27,713 nt of DNA from NCBI GenBank assembly GCA_964458665.1, contig CAYWOO010000247.1:1-27713 (forward strand), given 5' to 3'. This document shows positions 7,173-14,543 of this stretch, piece after piece. Below the pieces are notes generated by a model, which saw nothing but the letters and a program-made list of their open reading frames with translations, had not been told where the DNA came from and made no database searches. This DNA is from JANXYW01 sp964458665. GTDB taxonomy: Bacteria > Chloroflexota > Dehalococcoidia > DSTF01 > JACRBR01. Made by a program: the position numbers and the translations under genes. The stretch's first letter is position 1. Each line of letters begins with the position of its first letter.

Positions 7173-7709
7173 TTAGTGCTCCTTGGCGTCGTTCGTAGCC
7201 GACCCGTCCGTCGCCCACTCCGGCCCAGCCAGATGCTCGATCCCCGCGAAGTCGATGTCCTCCGCCAGTTCGCCGATCATCTTCCCCAATGCCGGGTGCA
7301 TCACCTCCGTCGCCAGTTCCACCAGCGGCAGCAGCACAAAGTTTCGCTCCACCAACCGTGCGTGCGGCACCGTCAGCTCCGCCGTCTCGACGACTGCGTC
7401 GCCATACAGCAGCATATCGATGTCGATGACGCGCGGCGCCCAGCGCTCAGCGGGCCGGCGCCCCATCTCGTGCTCGATCTCCTTCACGAAGCGCAACAGC
7501 TCCTGCGGCCTCAGGTCCGTTGCGATTTCGCACGCGGCGTTCAGATAGTCCGGTCCGGCGGCGGCGCCTTCCAGCACCACCGCTTCGGATCGATACAGCG
7601 ACGACACCGCCACGATGGCGCATTCACGGGTGAGCCAGCGCAGCGCCAGCCGCATGTTCGCCTCGCGGTTGCCGATGTTCGCGCCAAGCCCGAGGAACAC
7701 ACGCGTCAC
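7173..7709 (-). CDS. folK: 2-amino-4-hydroxy-6-hydroxymethyldihydropteridine pyrophosphokinase (FolK)
   Basis: This 178-residue enzyme transfers pyrophosphate from ATP to 6-hydroxymethyl-dihydropterin, giving the FolP substrate. Signature segments are GLGANIGNREANM at the N-terminus, the SSLYRSEAV and PDYLNAACEI strands, and the HPPK signature RWAPRVIDIDMLLYG (about residues 90-104), followed by VPHARLVERNFVLLPL. The GTG start overlaps the folP stop by 4 nt (GTGA), so the two are translationally coupled. Its last residues (NDAKEH) fall in DNA resembling a worn copy of the CTTCGTG repeat, so the natural C-terminus may have been altered. Confidence 0.95.
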   Translation of the reverse strand: MTRVFLGLGANIGNREANMRLALRWLTRECAIVAVSSLYRSEAVVLEGAAAGPDYLNAACEIATDLRPQELLRFVKEIEHEMGRRPAERWAPRVIDIDMLLYGDAVVETAELTVPHARLVERNFVLLPLVELATEVMHPALGKMIGELAEDIDFAGIEHLAGPEWATDGSATNDAKEH

Positions 7710-8632
7710 GATGCCGCACCTTCGGCGGAGTGCGCCGCCCGCACGATCGCGTCGGCCACTATCGCCACCTGCTTCATCTCTGCAACGTCATGCACGCGCA
7801 CCAGATCCGCCCCGTTTGCGATGGCGATTGCCACCGATGCCGCCGTCCCGAAAATGCGATCTTCGACGGGCGCGCCGCCCAGCACCGTGCCGATCGTCGA
7901 CTTGCGCGACGTGCCGATGAGGATCGGCAGGCCCAGCGCGCGCAGTTCGCCGAGCCGCCGCAGCATCTCCATATTCTGTTCCGGCCGCCAGCCGAAGCCG
8001 AAGCCCGGATCGACGATCAGCCGCTCGCGCGACACACCCACGCTGGCGGCGATGCTCACCGAGTCCTCGAGCCCTTCGACGATCGCCGCCATCACGTCAT
8101 CAAGAGCGCGGCCCCGTTGATTGTGCATGACGATCGCGGGCACCCTGTGCTCCGCCGCGATGCGTGCAATCTCGTGGTCGCGGCGGAAGCCCCAGATGTC
8201 GTTGAGCATATCGCAGCCGGCGCCCAGCGCCGCGCGCGCCACGTCTGGCTTGTATGTGTCGACGCTGATCGGCATCTCCGGCAAGGCTGCTCGCACGCGC
8301 TCGACCACCGGCGCCACGCGCCGGATCTCCTCCTCCGGCGAGATCTCGTCGAAGCCGGCAGCCGTCTTCTGCGCGCCCGGCCGCGTGGATTGCCCGCCGA
8401 TGTCCAGGATGTCCGCACCTTCATCGACGAACCGCCGTGCTTGCTCCACGCCAGCGCCAACACTCGCCAGCCCATCGCCCGAAAACGAATCAGGCGAAAC
8501 ATTGATCACGCCCACAACGTACGTCCGCGTCCCCCACACGAACGTCCTGCCGCCAATCCGCATCGACGGCGCTACACGCGTGCTTTGATCTCCTGGCGTC
8601 ATGACATCGCCTACACGCGGCGGCGCTCCCAC
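7706..8632 (-). CDS. folP: Dihydropteroate synthase (FolP)
   Basis: This 308-residue TIM-barrel enzyme condenses 6-hydroxymethyl-dihydropterin pyrophosphate with p-aminobenzoate. Motifs appear in order: INVSPDSFSGDG, DIGGQSTRPGAQ, ISVDTYKPDVARAAL, MLNDIWGF, VMHNQRG, IVDPGFGFG, ILIGTSRKSTIG and VRVHDVAEMKQ. These cover both signature regions and the pterin- and pABA-binding loops. The GTG at 8632 is preferred because AGGAGG lies 9 nt upstream; the ATG at 8602 has none. This gives an N-terminal extension of about 25 residues over the shortest family members. It is the first gene of the folP-folK pair, and a word-like repeat precedes it. Confidence 0.95.
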   Translation of the reverse strand: MGAPPRVGDVMTPGDQSTRVAPSMRIGGRTFVWGTRTYVVGVINVSPDSFSGDGLASVGAGVEQARRFVDEGADILDIGGQSTRPGAQKTAAGFDEISPEEEIRRVAPVVERVRAALPEMPISVDTYKPDVARAALGAGCDMLNDIWGFRRDHEIARIAAEHRVPAIVMHNQRGRALDDVMAAIVEGLEDSVSIAASVGVSRERLIVDPGFGFGWRPEQNMEMLRRLGELRALGLPILIGTSRKSTIGTVLGGAPVEDRIFGTAASVAIAIANGADLVRVHDVAEMKQVAIVADAIVRAAHSAEGAAS

Positions 8633-8653
8633 CGGCGTATTCCTCCTAAACCC

Positions 8654-8683
8654 ATCCGTGAAATTCGTGAGATCCCTGTTTCC
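8654..8683 (+). repeat. Word-like repeat, ATCCGTGAAATTCGTGAGATCC family
   Basis: Degenerate units ATCCGTGAA ATTCGTGAG ATCCCTGTTTCC fill the gap between the metallo-hydrolase stop and folP. The same wording recurs in 23112-23238. Confidence 0.55.
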
Positions 8684-8689
8684 AACCGG

Positions 8690-9673
8690 CTAGATCAGAT
8701 ACCGAGTCCCCACACTGTTCACCACGAACGCCTCCGGTATCGCCAGCGAGATCGCCCGCACGGCCTCGAAACCCGTGCAGTGCCCCGGCACGATCATCGA
8801 TGGCGCGATCGCTTTCAGCGCTTCGATCGTTGCCGGAATGATCGGCGCAAACACCGGGCCGTTGAGGTGGAACCCGCCGATCACCGCGGCGACGCGCGTC
8901 TCGCCCGTCAGTTTCTGCGCGTGACGCACAATGTTCACGATGCCCGAGTGCCCGCAACCCGTCAGCACCACCAGCCCCTTGTCACGCACGTTCGCGATCA
9001 GCGCCTGATCGTCCATGATCAGCGGGTCGGGCGTCCATGCGCCGCCACGCTGGGCCTGGTGCACGGGGATGCCCTTCTCGAACTCCGTCGTGCGGTCCAC
9101 TTCCCCCGTGATCAGCACCGAGCCGTCCATCAGCAGCGACGGCGCGCGACCCTCGATCAGCTCGAAGCCCGCGCCCGCCATCGCCGAGCGGCTCGCCACC
9201 GGCAGCTCGAACGGCTCCTGCCCGGGTATCGCCAGCCGCCTTTTCAACCAGAAGTCGGGATGCAGCAGCATCGGCAGCCGCGATATGCCGGTCTCGCGTA
9301 TCAGCCCGTTCAGCCCGCCCACGTGGTCGAAGTGGCCGTGACTCATCACGATCGCTTCGATGTCGGCGACGCTGATCTGCAACGCGCGCAGGTTGTGTGA
9401 GAGCCCGCCGACACTCAGGCCAGCGTCGAACATCACGCGATGTGTACGATCGCCCTTCGTGACGCTCACGAGCGCCGAGAATCCGTGCTCGGCGATGAGA
9501 TAGTCCGGCAGATGCGGATCGACGAAGAGCGGCGCCTCAACGGTCGGTCCGCCCGGCGCCATCGGCGGGCGCCGCACCCTCTCTTCGCTGCGCAGTAGCA
9601 TGTCCCACTGGTTGTCCACCAGCGTTTGAATCTCGATGCCATCAACCGGTTCGAGGATAATCTGCTCGCTCAT
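8690..9673 (-). CDS. Metallo-beta-lactamase-fold hydrolase, COG1237 type
   Basis: This 327-residue MBL-fold protein has the metal motif SHGHFDHVGG at residues 111-120 and later His/Asp ligands in LTGCGHSGIVNIV, GGFHLNG and VPGHCTGFEA. This arrangement matches the COG1237 branch, which includes the archaeal 7,8-dihydropterin-6-methyl-4-(beta-D-ribofuranosyl)aminobenzene-5'-phosphate synthase of methanopterin synthesis. It is upstream of folP on the same strand, so a pterin-related substrate is tempting, but COG1237 proteins are broad and often unassigned. The ATG at 9673 has no Shine-Dalgarno; TACGAT stands 6 nt upstream. No signal peptide is seen, so it is cytoplasmic. Confidence 0.88.
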   Translation of the reverse strand: MSEQIILEPVDGIEIQTLVDNQWDMLLRSEERVRRPPMAPGGPTVEAPLFVDPHLPDYLIAEHGFSALVSVTKGDRTHRVMFDAGLSVGGLSHNLRALQISVADIEAIVMSHGHFDHVGGLNGLIRETGISRLPMLLHPDFWLKRRLAIPGQEPFELPVASRSAMAGAGFELIEGRAPSLLMDGSVLITGEVDRTTEFEKGIPVHQAQRGGAWTPDPLIMDDQALIANVRDKGLVVLTGCGHSGIVNIVRHAQKLTGETRVAAVIGGFHLNGPVFAPIIPATIEALKAIAPSMIVPGHCTGFEAVRAISLAIPEAFVVNSVGTRYLI

Positions 9674-9679
9674 GCGGGC

Positions 9680-9685
9680 ATCGTA
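9680..9685 (-). promoter_or_regulatory. -10-like TACGAT six nt before the MBL gene
   Basis: TACGAT-N6-ATG on the minus strand, with CTGACC about 18 nt further upstream as a weak -35. This fits a leaderless transcript, possibly the head of the MBL-folP-folK unit. Confidence 0.4.
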
Positions 9686-9773
9686 GCGCAGAACGCTCGT
9701 GGCGGTCAGCCGCCGGTGTCGGGCAGTTCGGGCAGGGCGTCCATGCGCTCCCGAAAGGTCGCGATGTAGCCGC

Positions 9774-10592
9774 TCACGCCTTCGTCGGCTTCGGCTGGAT
9801 AACGTAGCCCAACGCGGCAGCCGTTTCGGTCGCCAGCCGCCGAAACAGCGCCGTCGTCGCGATCAGGCCGTCCCAGCTCGACCGCGCATCGAATGCGGAG
9901 AAGATGAATCGCATCTCGCGCTGCGTCTCCTCATTGATCCAATCCGTCATGTGCGTGCCGATGTGCCAGACATCGACGGCTCGCGCGCTCCGCGCGATTG
10001 CGTGCCACTCGAGCATCTTGCGTAGCAACTCCTTCATCGTCCAGTCGCGGAACTTCACCACCCACAGGTCGCCGCGCAGGATGTAGCGCGGGATGTGCGC
10101 CGCCTCGAACCAGAACTCGTCCACAACGGCGGTGAACTCCGTCTGACCGGGCGGCTTCTTCGCTGGAAACGCGCCGCTCGGCGCGGGCAGCGCGTTCGTA
10201 CGACCATCCTTGTCGATGAGCACGCGATACCCGCGCTCGTACAGGCCGTCGAGCGCCTTCGCCGCGACCATGGCAGCGAGGCGCTCTCGCCCGCAGAGCG
10301 AGAAATCGACCTTCATCCCACCCTCGTACAACACGAGCCGCGTCTCATGCCGGCGCCCGCTGATCGTCGGCAGGCACACCCAAACGCGCCCAAACGCGCG
10401 CCACCAACCATCGACGCGAACCAGCGCGGCCGGCTCGTCAGCGATGATCTCGATGTCGAAGTCGGAGAACTCGTCGACGTGTCCGTCGCCCCGCGCGCGG
10501 GATCCCGTCATGATCAGCGCCCGCACGTTCGCGTCGCCCGCGGCCCACGCAACGATCCGCGCCAGCAGATCATCCGGTTCCATACTACTCAT
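9774..10592 (-). CDS. AadK-type aminoglycoside 6-adenylyltransferase family protein
   Basis: A nucleotidyltransferase-fold protein of 272 residues. The triad motif GSRARG...SDFDIEI (residues 30-49) provides the GS and D-x-D metal/nucleotide residues, and a third Asp is in MKVDFSLC. The later part (DEFWFEAAHIPRYILRGDLWVVKF, LLRKMLEWHA) matches the Pfam Adenyl_transf (AadK/ANT(6)) family. Chromosomal members often have no proven resistance function, so the substrate is uncertain. I start at the ATG at 10592 (MSSMEPDD) rather than the longer frame from 10646, whose beginning lies in a repeat. TATACT stands 6 nt upstream and no Shine-Dalgarno is visible. It appears monocistronic. Confidence 0.85.
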   Translation of the reverse strand: MSSMEPDDLLARIVAWAAGDANVRALIMTGSRARGDGHVDEFSDFDIEIIADEPAALVRVDGWWRAFGRVWVCLPTISGRRHETRLVLYEGGMKVDFSLCGRERLAAMVAAKALDGLYERGYRVLIDKDGRTNALPAPSGAFPAKKPPGQTEFTAVVDEFWFEAAHIPRYILRGDLWVVKFRDWTMKELLRKMLEWHAIARSARAVDVWHIGTHMTDWINEETQREMRFIFSAFDARSSWDGLIATTALFRRLATETAAALGYVIQPKPTKA

Positions 10593-10598
10593 CGCCGC

Positions 10599-10604
10599 AG
10601 TATA
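10599..10604 (-). promoter_or_regulatory. -10-like TATACT six nt before the AadK-type gene
   Basis: TATACT-N6-ATG on the minus strand is a near-consensus -10 placed as for a leaderless transcript. The -35 region shows no good match. Confidence 0.5.
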
Positions 10605-10630
10605 GAACCGGATCGCGGTGCGATCCCCCT

Positions 10631-10656
10631 GAACTACAAACTGCAAACTACGAACT
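10631..10656 (+). repeat. Word-like repeat, AACTACGAA family
   Basis: Units GAACTACAAA CTGCAAACTA CGAACT, related to those at 5861 and 10905. Confidence 0.55.
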
Positions 10657-10658
10657 CC

Positions 10659-10874
10659 CTACGTCCACACCGCGAACACCACCGCGTCCGCCGGGTTCGT
10701 CGCATCGAACAGGGCCAGGGCGACCTTGCGCCCAGCCGTCATCTCCGCCGCCGCGATCGATCTGCTCACCGGCACGCTCCGCAACCACTGCGCCAGCGAT
10801 CCCGCCACCTGCACGGTCGCCAGCCAGTTCACGTTATCGAACGCCTTCAGGGTCCCCTGCCGTACATCCGTCAT
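10659..10874 (-). CDS. Small hypothetical protein at end of phage-like cassette
   Basis: This 71-residue protein (MTDVRQGTLKAFDNVNWLA to DAVVFAVWT) has a good AGGTGAG just before the ATG. Its style (a short beta-rich protein with repeated V-x-V stretches) resembles small carrier or decoration proteins of tailed phages, but I recognise no family. It is the last of five same-strand genes that look like a phage structural block, separated from the large tail-like gene by a word-like repeat. Confidence 0.65.
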   Translation of the reverse strand: MTDVRQGTLKAFDNVNWLATVQVAGSLAQWLRSVPVSRSIAAAEMTAGRKVALALFDATNPADAVVFAVWT

Positions 10875-10904
10875 CGCTCACCTGCTCCGGTGCTCTGTAT
10901 CGCT

Positions 10905-10945
10905 CGACTGCGAACTGTGAACCGTGAACTCGTTATCACAAACTC
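10905..10945 (+). repeat. Word-like repeat, GAACTGTGAACC family
   Basis: Units CGACTGCGAACTGTGAACC GTGAACTCGTTATCACAAACT separate two phage-like genes and overlap the last codons and stop of the large one. Confidence 0.55.
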
Positions 10946-12915
10946 CCCAGCAAGATCGTCTGCTCGTACACCCCGCGCCGCCGGTCGAACCGCCAGCGAA
11001 TCTCCGTCACGCGCCGCTTCACGACCGATGCCGAGATCAGGCCGTCGGCGAAGTCGACCGCATCCAACAACTCCTGTCCGCAGTTCGGCGGCACGACGAT
11101 GATGCCCGCGGCGGTGTCGAGCGCACGCTGCCGCAGATGAGCGACCGCCGTCGCCGCGGCTGTCGCGCCCGTCCCGCTCGTCAGATCGCGCTGCTCGTCT
11201 CGCGTGCCCAAGCTGAGGCTCGCGTTCGCAAAGTCGATCGCTTCGCCGAACGCGCCCGCGCCCAGCGCCTGTGCTTCGCTGACTACCGGCGGTTCGGCCC
11301 GGAGCGCGACCTCGCGCAGCGGATGCGCGGTTCCGAATGTGTAGTCGCTCGCCGCTGATGCCAGGGGTTCCGTGATCGTCGCGCCCGCGATCGTCCGCAT
11401 CCGGATACGGTCGGCGAGGTACGCCAGCGCCCGCCGCACCGAGTCGAACCCCGTCGCATCCGGTGCGATCGTGAACTTCGGCGCGACCGTCTGTGCCCGC
11501 GTCGACACCGATGTGCTCGTCAGCTGCAACCCCGCGCGCGAGAAGATGCGTAGCAGCACGGTCAAGTACGCATCGCTCGTGTGGACGATCTGCGCCCGCT
11601 GCCGGTTCCGCCGCAAGATCTCCCAACCGCCTTCGACGTGCAGCCGCAGCACAGATCGCCCGCCGCCTCGCCGGTACTCGTACGAGGCGATCCACAGATC
11701 CGCCATCCGCGACGACAGCGGTCTGGACGCGGTGCGATACCCCCACGACACACCCACCAGATTGCCGATCGCGATCGGCGCCGGTGGCCCGGCGTAGGCG
11801 CCGCTCGTGTTGTCGATGTCGATGTACCCGCTCGTGCGCTCCGCCGCTTCGTCGAGTTGTGCTGCCAGCACGCTGGCCGTGAGCGTGGTCAGGAGCTGTG
11901 ACTGCGCCGCACGAAACACGGCATCCGGCGCGGTCTCGTACACAAAACCGTTGCCGCCCGCATCCGCCGCGATCGCCAGGCCCTCCGCGCCGCCGTAGTT
12001 CACGGGTACAGGGGCGCGCAGCGTGAACGGGCCGGCGGCGAACGTCATCGCGGGATGCATGGTCGTGCGATACACGCGGGTGTTGCCGCCGGTAAACGCG
12101 TCGGCCTCCACGAAGTCGAGGCGATAGGCGTCCGTCGCCACAATCGACGGCGCCTTGTACGTCACCGACGCGTCCGACTCGGCCTGCTGCTGCGCGTTTA
12201 GCGTGCCCCATGTGTTGAGCGGCGCGTCGTTCCCGTCGCCGTAGACGATCGTCCACAGCGACGGCTTCAGTGTGGTCACTTCGACGCCCGTCACGGCCAG
12301 GTCGTAGTCGAATCCGAACGTCATCGCCACGCCGTTGAGGCTGCTGAACGACAATCCGCTGCCGGACGCCGCACCGAACGCGCCCGATGTGCGCTTGATG
12401 ATGTTCAGCGTCGTCGCCGTCGCCCAGGCGATCGCGAGATCGCCGCTGCTGCTCTTGTACGCGACGGCCAGGTCCACCACCGCGGCCGCCGCCGTCACGA
12501 CGGCGTTCTCGCCGCCGAACGTGGCGCCGTTGTCGACGCTTTCGACGATCTTGATGCCCGTGCCCGCAGCATCCACGTAGACGATCGCCAGGCGCGATCC
12601 CTTGGCCGCGCACGCGATCTGGTTGCCTTTGCCGGAAGCAACGGTCGTCCAGGCGCCCGCGTATCCCGAACCGCTGCCCGGCGTCGTATTCCGCTGACGC
12701 AGGATGCCGCCGGCGCCGTCGCTGCGCACGCGCGTCACGCTGCCATCACCCGCCACGCACACATCGTGCTTCGCGATCGTGTTCGCGGTCGCGTCGAGTT
12801 GCACGAAGTCCAGCCGCCGCATCCCGGCCATGCTGTTTTCGATCACGACATCCACGAGCGGCTCCGCACTCGCACTCCGCTGCGCCGCGAGTAGATCCGT
12901 GGGCAGTGTTCGCAT
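10936..12915 (-). CDS. Large phage tail/fibre-like protein
   Basis: A 659-residue protein without signal peptide. The first about 300 residues read like a beta-propeller built of sialidase/BNR-like repeats (GAGGILRQRNTTPGSG, ESVDNGATFGGENA, LAIAWATATTLNIIK). The middle and C-terminal parts (SGYIDIDNTSGAYAG, LVGVSWGY, RRVTEIRWRFDRRRGVYEQ TILLGSL) resemble tail-spike or baseplate-type proteins, in which such a V-R-R-V-T-E-I-R...Y-E-Q-T segment closes the chain. Assignment as a virion component rests on this and on the neighbours, not on a firm family match. The ATG at 12915 has only a weak GAGG. Nothing in the gene looks broken. Confidence 0.7.
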   Translation of the reverse strand: MRTLPTDLLAAQRSASAEPLVDVVIENSMAGMRRLDFVQLDATANTIAKHDVCVAGDGSVTRVRSDGAGGILRQRNTTPGSGSGYAGAWTTVASGKGNQIACAAKGSRLAIVYVDAAGTGIKIVESVDNGATFGGENAVVTAAAAVVDLAVAYKSSSGDLAIAWATATTLNIIKRTSGAFGAASGSGLSFSSLNGVAMTFGFDYDLAVTGVEVTTLKPSLWTIVYGDGNDAPLNTWGTLNAQQQAESDASVTYKAPSIVATDAYRLDFVEADAFTGGNTRVYRTTMHPAMTFAAGPFTLRAPVPVNYGGAEGLAIAADAGGNGFVYETAPDAVFRAAQSQLLTTLTASVLAAQLDEAAERTSGYIDIDNTSGAYAGPPAPIAIGNLVGVSWGYRTASRPLSSRMADLWIASYEYRRGGGRSVLRLHVEGGWEILRRNRQRAQIVHTSDAYLTVLLRIFSRAGLQLTSTSVSTRAQTVAPKFTIAPDATGFDSVRRALAYLADRIRMRTIAGATITEPLASAASDYTFGTAHPLREVALRAEPPVVSEAQALGAGAFGEAIDFANASLSLGTRDEQRDLTSGTGATAAATAVAHLRQRALDTAAGIIVVPPNCGQELLDAVDFADGLISASVVKRRVTEIRWRFDRRRGVYEQTILLGSL

Positions 12916-12922
12916 GGCCTCG

Positions 12923-13023
12923 AGTCTTTCTGTCGCTCAGTCTTTCAGTCTGCGAGTCGCGATCGTTGATTGCAGCCGTTCGTCGTTCGAGAACCGACTG
13001 AAAGACCGAAAGACTGAACGACC
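12923..13023. repeat. Inverted word-like repeats, GACTGAAAGAC family
   Basis: GTCTTTCAGTC (12940-12950) is a perfect 11-bp inverse of GACTGAAAGAC (12996-13006), and both arms are extended by degenerate copies of the same unit (CCGAAAGACTGAACGACC on the right). The element fills the gap between two phage-like genes. Related single copies lie at 6387 and 16159. Confidence 0.7.
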
Positions 13024-13032
13024 CATCGACGC

Positions 13033-13674
13033 TCAGTACTTCACCCGGCTCTGTTCGAACATGCTTGGCGCATCCGTGGTGTACAGCCGGCGCACGCGCA
13101 CGGTGTTGTTGCGCCCCAGGCGCGACAGATCGGCGCGGAATTGCCTCAGCCGCTCGTCCGCGAATGCCTTGTAGCGGCCCCAGACGTCGTCGCCCGCGGC
13201 GTTCAGCCGATTCGTCGCGAACGACGTCCAGTCGAGCGCCGCGTAGCCCGCCGCACCCTCCGCGATCAGCTCGTCGAACCGCGGCGGAATCGTCGACGTG
13301 CTGCCGTCGAGCGTGTGCAGCCGCGTCCAGTACATGTTGACGTTGTCCGCCGCCGATGGCGCATTGACGGCGTCCATCGTCAGCGTCGTCTGCCACACCG
13401 AGAACCCGACCAGCCGCGGCGGAAACTCGCCCACGGGCCACTCGACGTTCTCGACATCGACGAGGTTCGTGAGCGTCGCGATGCTGATGTCACGCGAGCC
13501 CGGCGACGCCGCCAGCGTCGTCTTCTGCTCCAGAGGGTCGGCGATGCTGTACTCCACCACGGTGCGGCCGATGTGCCGATCGAGCACCGCATCCGTCCAG
13601 CGATAATTGCTGCTGTCCTCATCGTGCAGATCTTTCCGGACGTTCGCGCGGATGATCGTGATGTTCGCTGCCAT
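13033..13674 (-). CDS. Phage head-tail connector/adaptor-like protein
   Basis: This 213-residue protein begins ITIIRANVRKDLHDEDSSNYRWTDAVLDRHIGRTVVEYS. The pattern is typical of gp6-like connector or neck proteins found in prophages: a helical N-terminal domain with W-T-D-x-x-L-D-R-H-I, then a beta region (SRDISIATLTNLVDVENVEWP), then C-terminal helices (AAGYAALDWTSFATNRLNAAGDDVWGRYKAFADERL). GGGGAG lies 7-8 nt before the ATG, supporting the start. No capsid, portal, terminase or integrase gene is in the window, so the cassette is incomplete or domesticated. Confidence 0.7.
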   Translation of the reverse strand: MAANITIIRANVRKDLHDEDSSNYRWTDAVLDRHIGRTVVEYSIADPLEQKTTLAASPGSRDISIATLTNLVDVENVEWPVGEFPPRLVGFSVWQTTLTMDAVNAPSAADNVNMYWTRLHTLDGSTSTIPPRFDELIAEGAAGYAALDWTSFATNRLNAAGDDVWGRYKAFADERLRQFRADLSRLGRNNTVRVRRLYTTDAPSMFEQSRVKY

Positions 13675-13765
13675 GGTTCATCTCCCCTGCATCGCAAGAA
13701 CTTGCTCGCCGATGCGCCTCACCCGCACCAACAGTTCGGCGCACGAGCACGCTCCTCATCCGCTC

Positions 13766-13790
13766 CCCCTCTCCACGACGTGGAGAGGGG
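13766..13790. repeat. Perfect 25-nt palindrome in repeat-rich gap
   Basis: CCCCTCTCCACG-A-CGTGGAGAGGGG, followed by TGGCCGAAGGCCGGGGTGAGGT, a second short palindrome. It lies between two phage-like genes (gap 13675-13832). The CCCTCTCC wording is shared with the hairpin at 17588. It may act as a terminator or be a mobile palindromic repeat. Confidence 0.7.
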
Positions 13791-13832
13791 TGGCCGAAGG
13801 CCGGGGTGAGGTGCCCGCCTGGCGCCTTCACC

Positions 13833-14543
13833 TCAACCGGAACGCGCCGGGCTTGAGCCTCGCTCCGCGTTCGCTGCTGTCGCGGCCGCCGCAGGCGCCG
13901 AAGCAGCCGTGCCAACCCGGCCCGCCTGGTGCGCCGGCCGATCTTCCGCCGCCGGAATGAGCGTCGTGTACGTCACGCGCAGGCGCGTGACATCGCTGTC
14001 GACGGCCGGCGCCGCTTTCACGGTGACGTGCTCGGACTGCGACGGCGCCGGCGGAGAGATGCTCCATCGCAACAGCAGTTTGCCGCCGCGATTCGCGAGC
14101 GCGTCGCCCACCATCGCCGCCAGCGTCGCACAGATCACGATATCCCCCGTTGATGACGGGAACACCGTGAAGATCGGCGCCGGATCACTCGCCACGTCGC
14201 CGCCGGCCGTCGTCCACGCGCTGCCGGCCTTGTACTCGTTCCATGTCGCGGTCAGGTAGTCGTAGTCGGCGCGCGTCAGCCGCTCGGTGAGCATGTTGTA
14301 TGCGCCGCCCACGACGGCCGTGACGTTGCCCAGCAGCTCGGCCGCGCTGACCTGCGATGCCACGTCAAGCGGCAGCCCGTCGTCCGGCGCGTGCAGGTCG
14401 AACGTGTGGATCACGCGCCGGTCGACGCTCTTCCCGGATCCGACGACGAGCGCGCCGAGCCGGAACAGATCCTTGCCGTTGACCGCCGGCGAGATGCGGT
14501 CGATCGTGACGGTGTGGATCGCCTTGAACATCGATTGCGGCAT
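13833..14543 (-). CDS. Hypothetical protein in phage-like cassette
   Basis: A 236-residue protein of unrecognised family: MPQSMFKAIHTVTIDRISP at the start, a globular alpha/beta middle (LTRADYDYLTATWNEYKAGSAW, IFTVFPSSTGDIVI) and an Ala-rich low-complexity tail. GAGAGGG lies 7 nt before the ATG at 14543. The start codon shares one base with the stop of the upstream gene (TGATG), so the two are translationally coupled. Position next to the connector-like gene suggests a virion or packaging-related role, but this is inference only. Confidence 0.7.
   Translation of the reverse strand: MPQSMFKAIHTVTIDRISPAVNGKDLFRLGALVVGSGKSVDRRVIHTFDLHAPDDGLPLDVASQVSAAELLGNVTAVVGGAYNMLTERLTRADYDYLTATWNEYKAGSAWTTAGGDVASDPAPIFTVFPSSTGDIVICATLAAMVGDALANRGGKLLLRWSISPPAPSQSEHVTVKAAPAVDSDVTRLRVTYTTLIPAAEDRPAHQAGRVGTAASAPAAAATAANAERGSSPARSG

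Noticed and set aside
7169..7199. A diverged CTTCGTG repeat forming the end of folK
   Set aside because: The resemblance to CGTGCTCCTTCGTGTCC is suggestive but too worn to separate from coding sequence; mentioned only under folK.
7730..9400. Long open frame on the plus strand opposite folP and the metallo-hydrolase (about 556 codons)
   Set aside because: It is His/Arg-rich, matches no family, and is antisense to two well-recognised genes; an expected artefact of GC-rich codon bias.
10871..12613. Long minus-strand frame overlapping the tail-like gene (about 580 codons)
   Set aside because: Arg/Gly-rich composition without motifs; the overlapping frame at 10936-12915 has protein-like composition.
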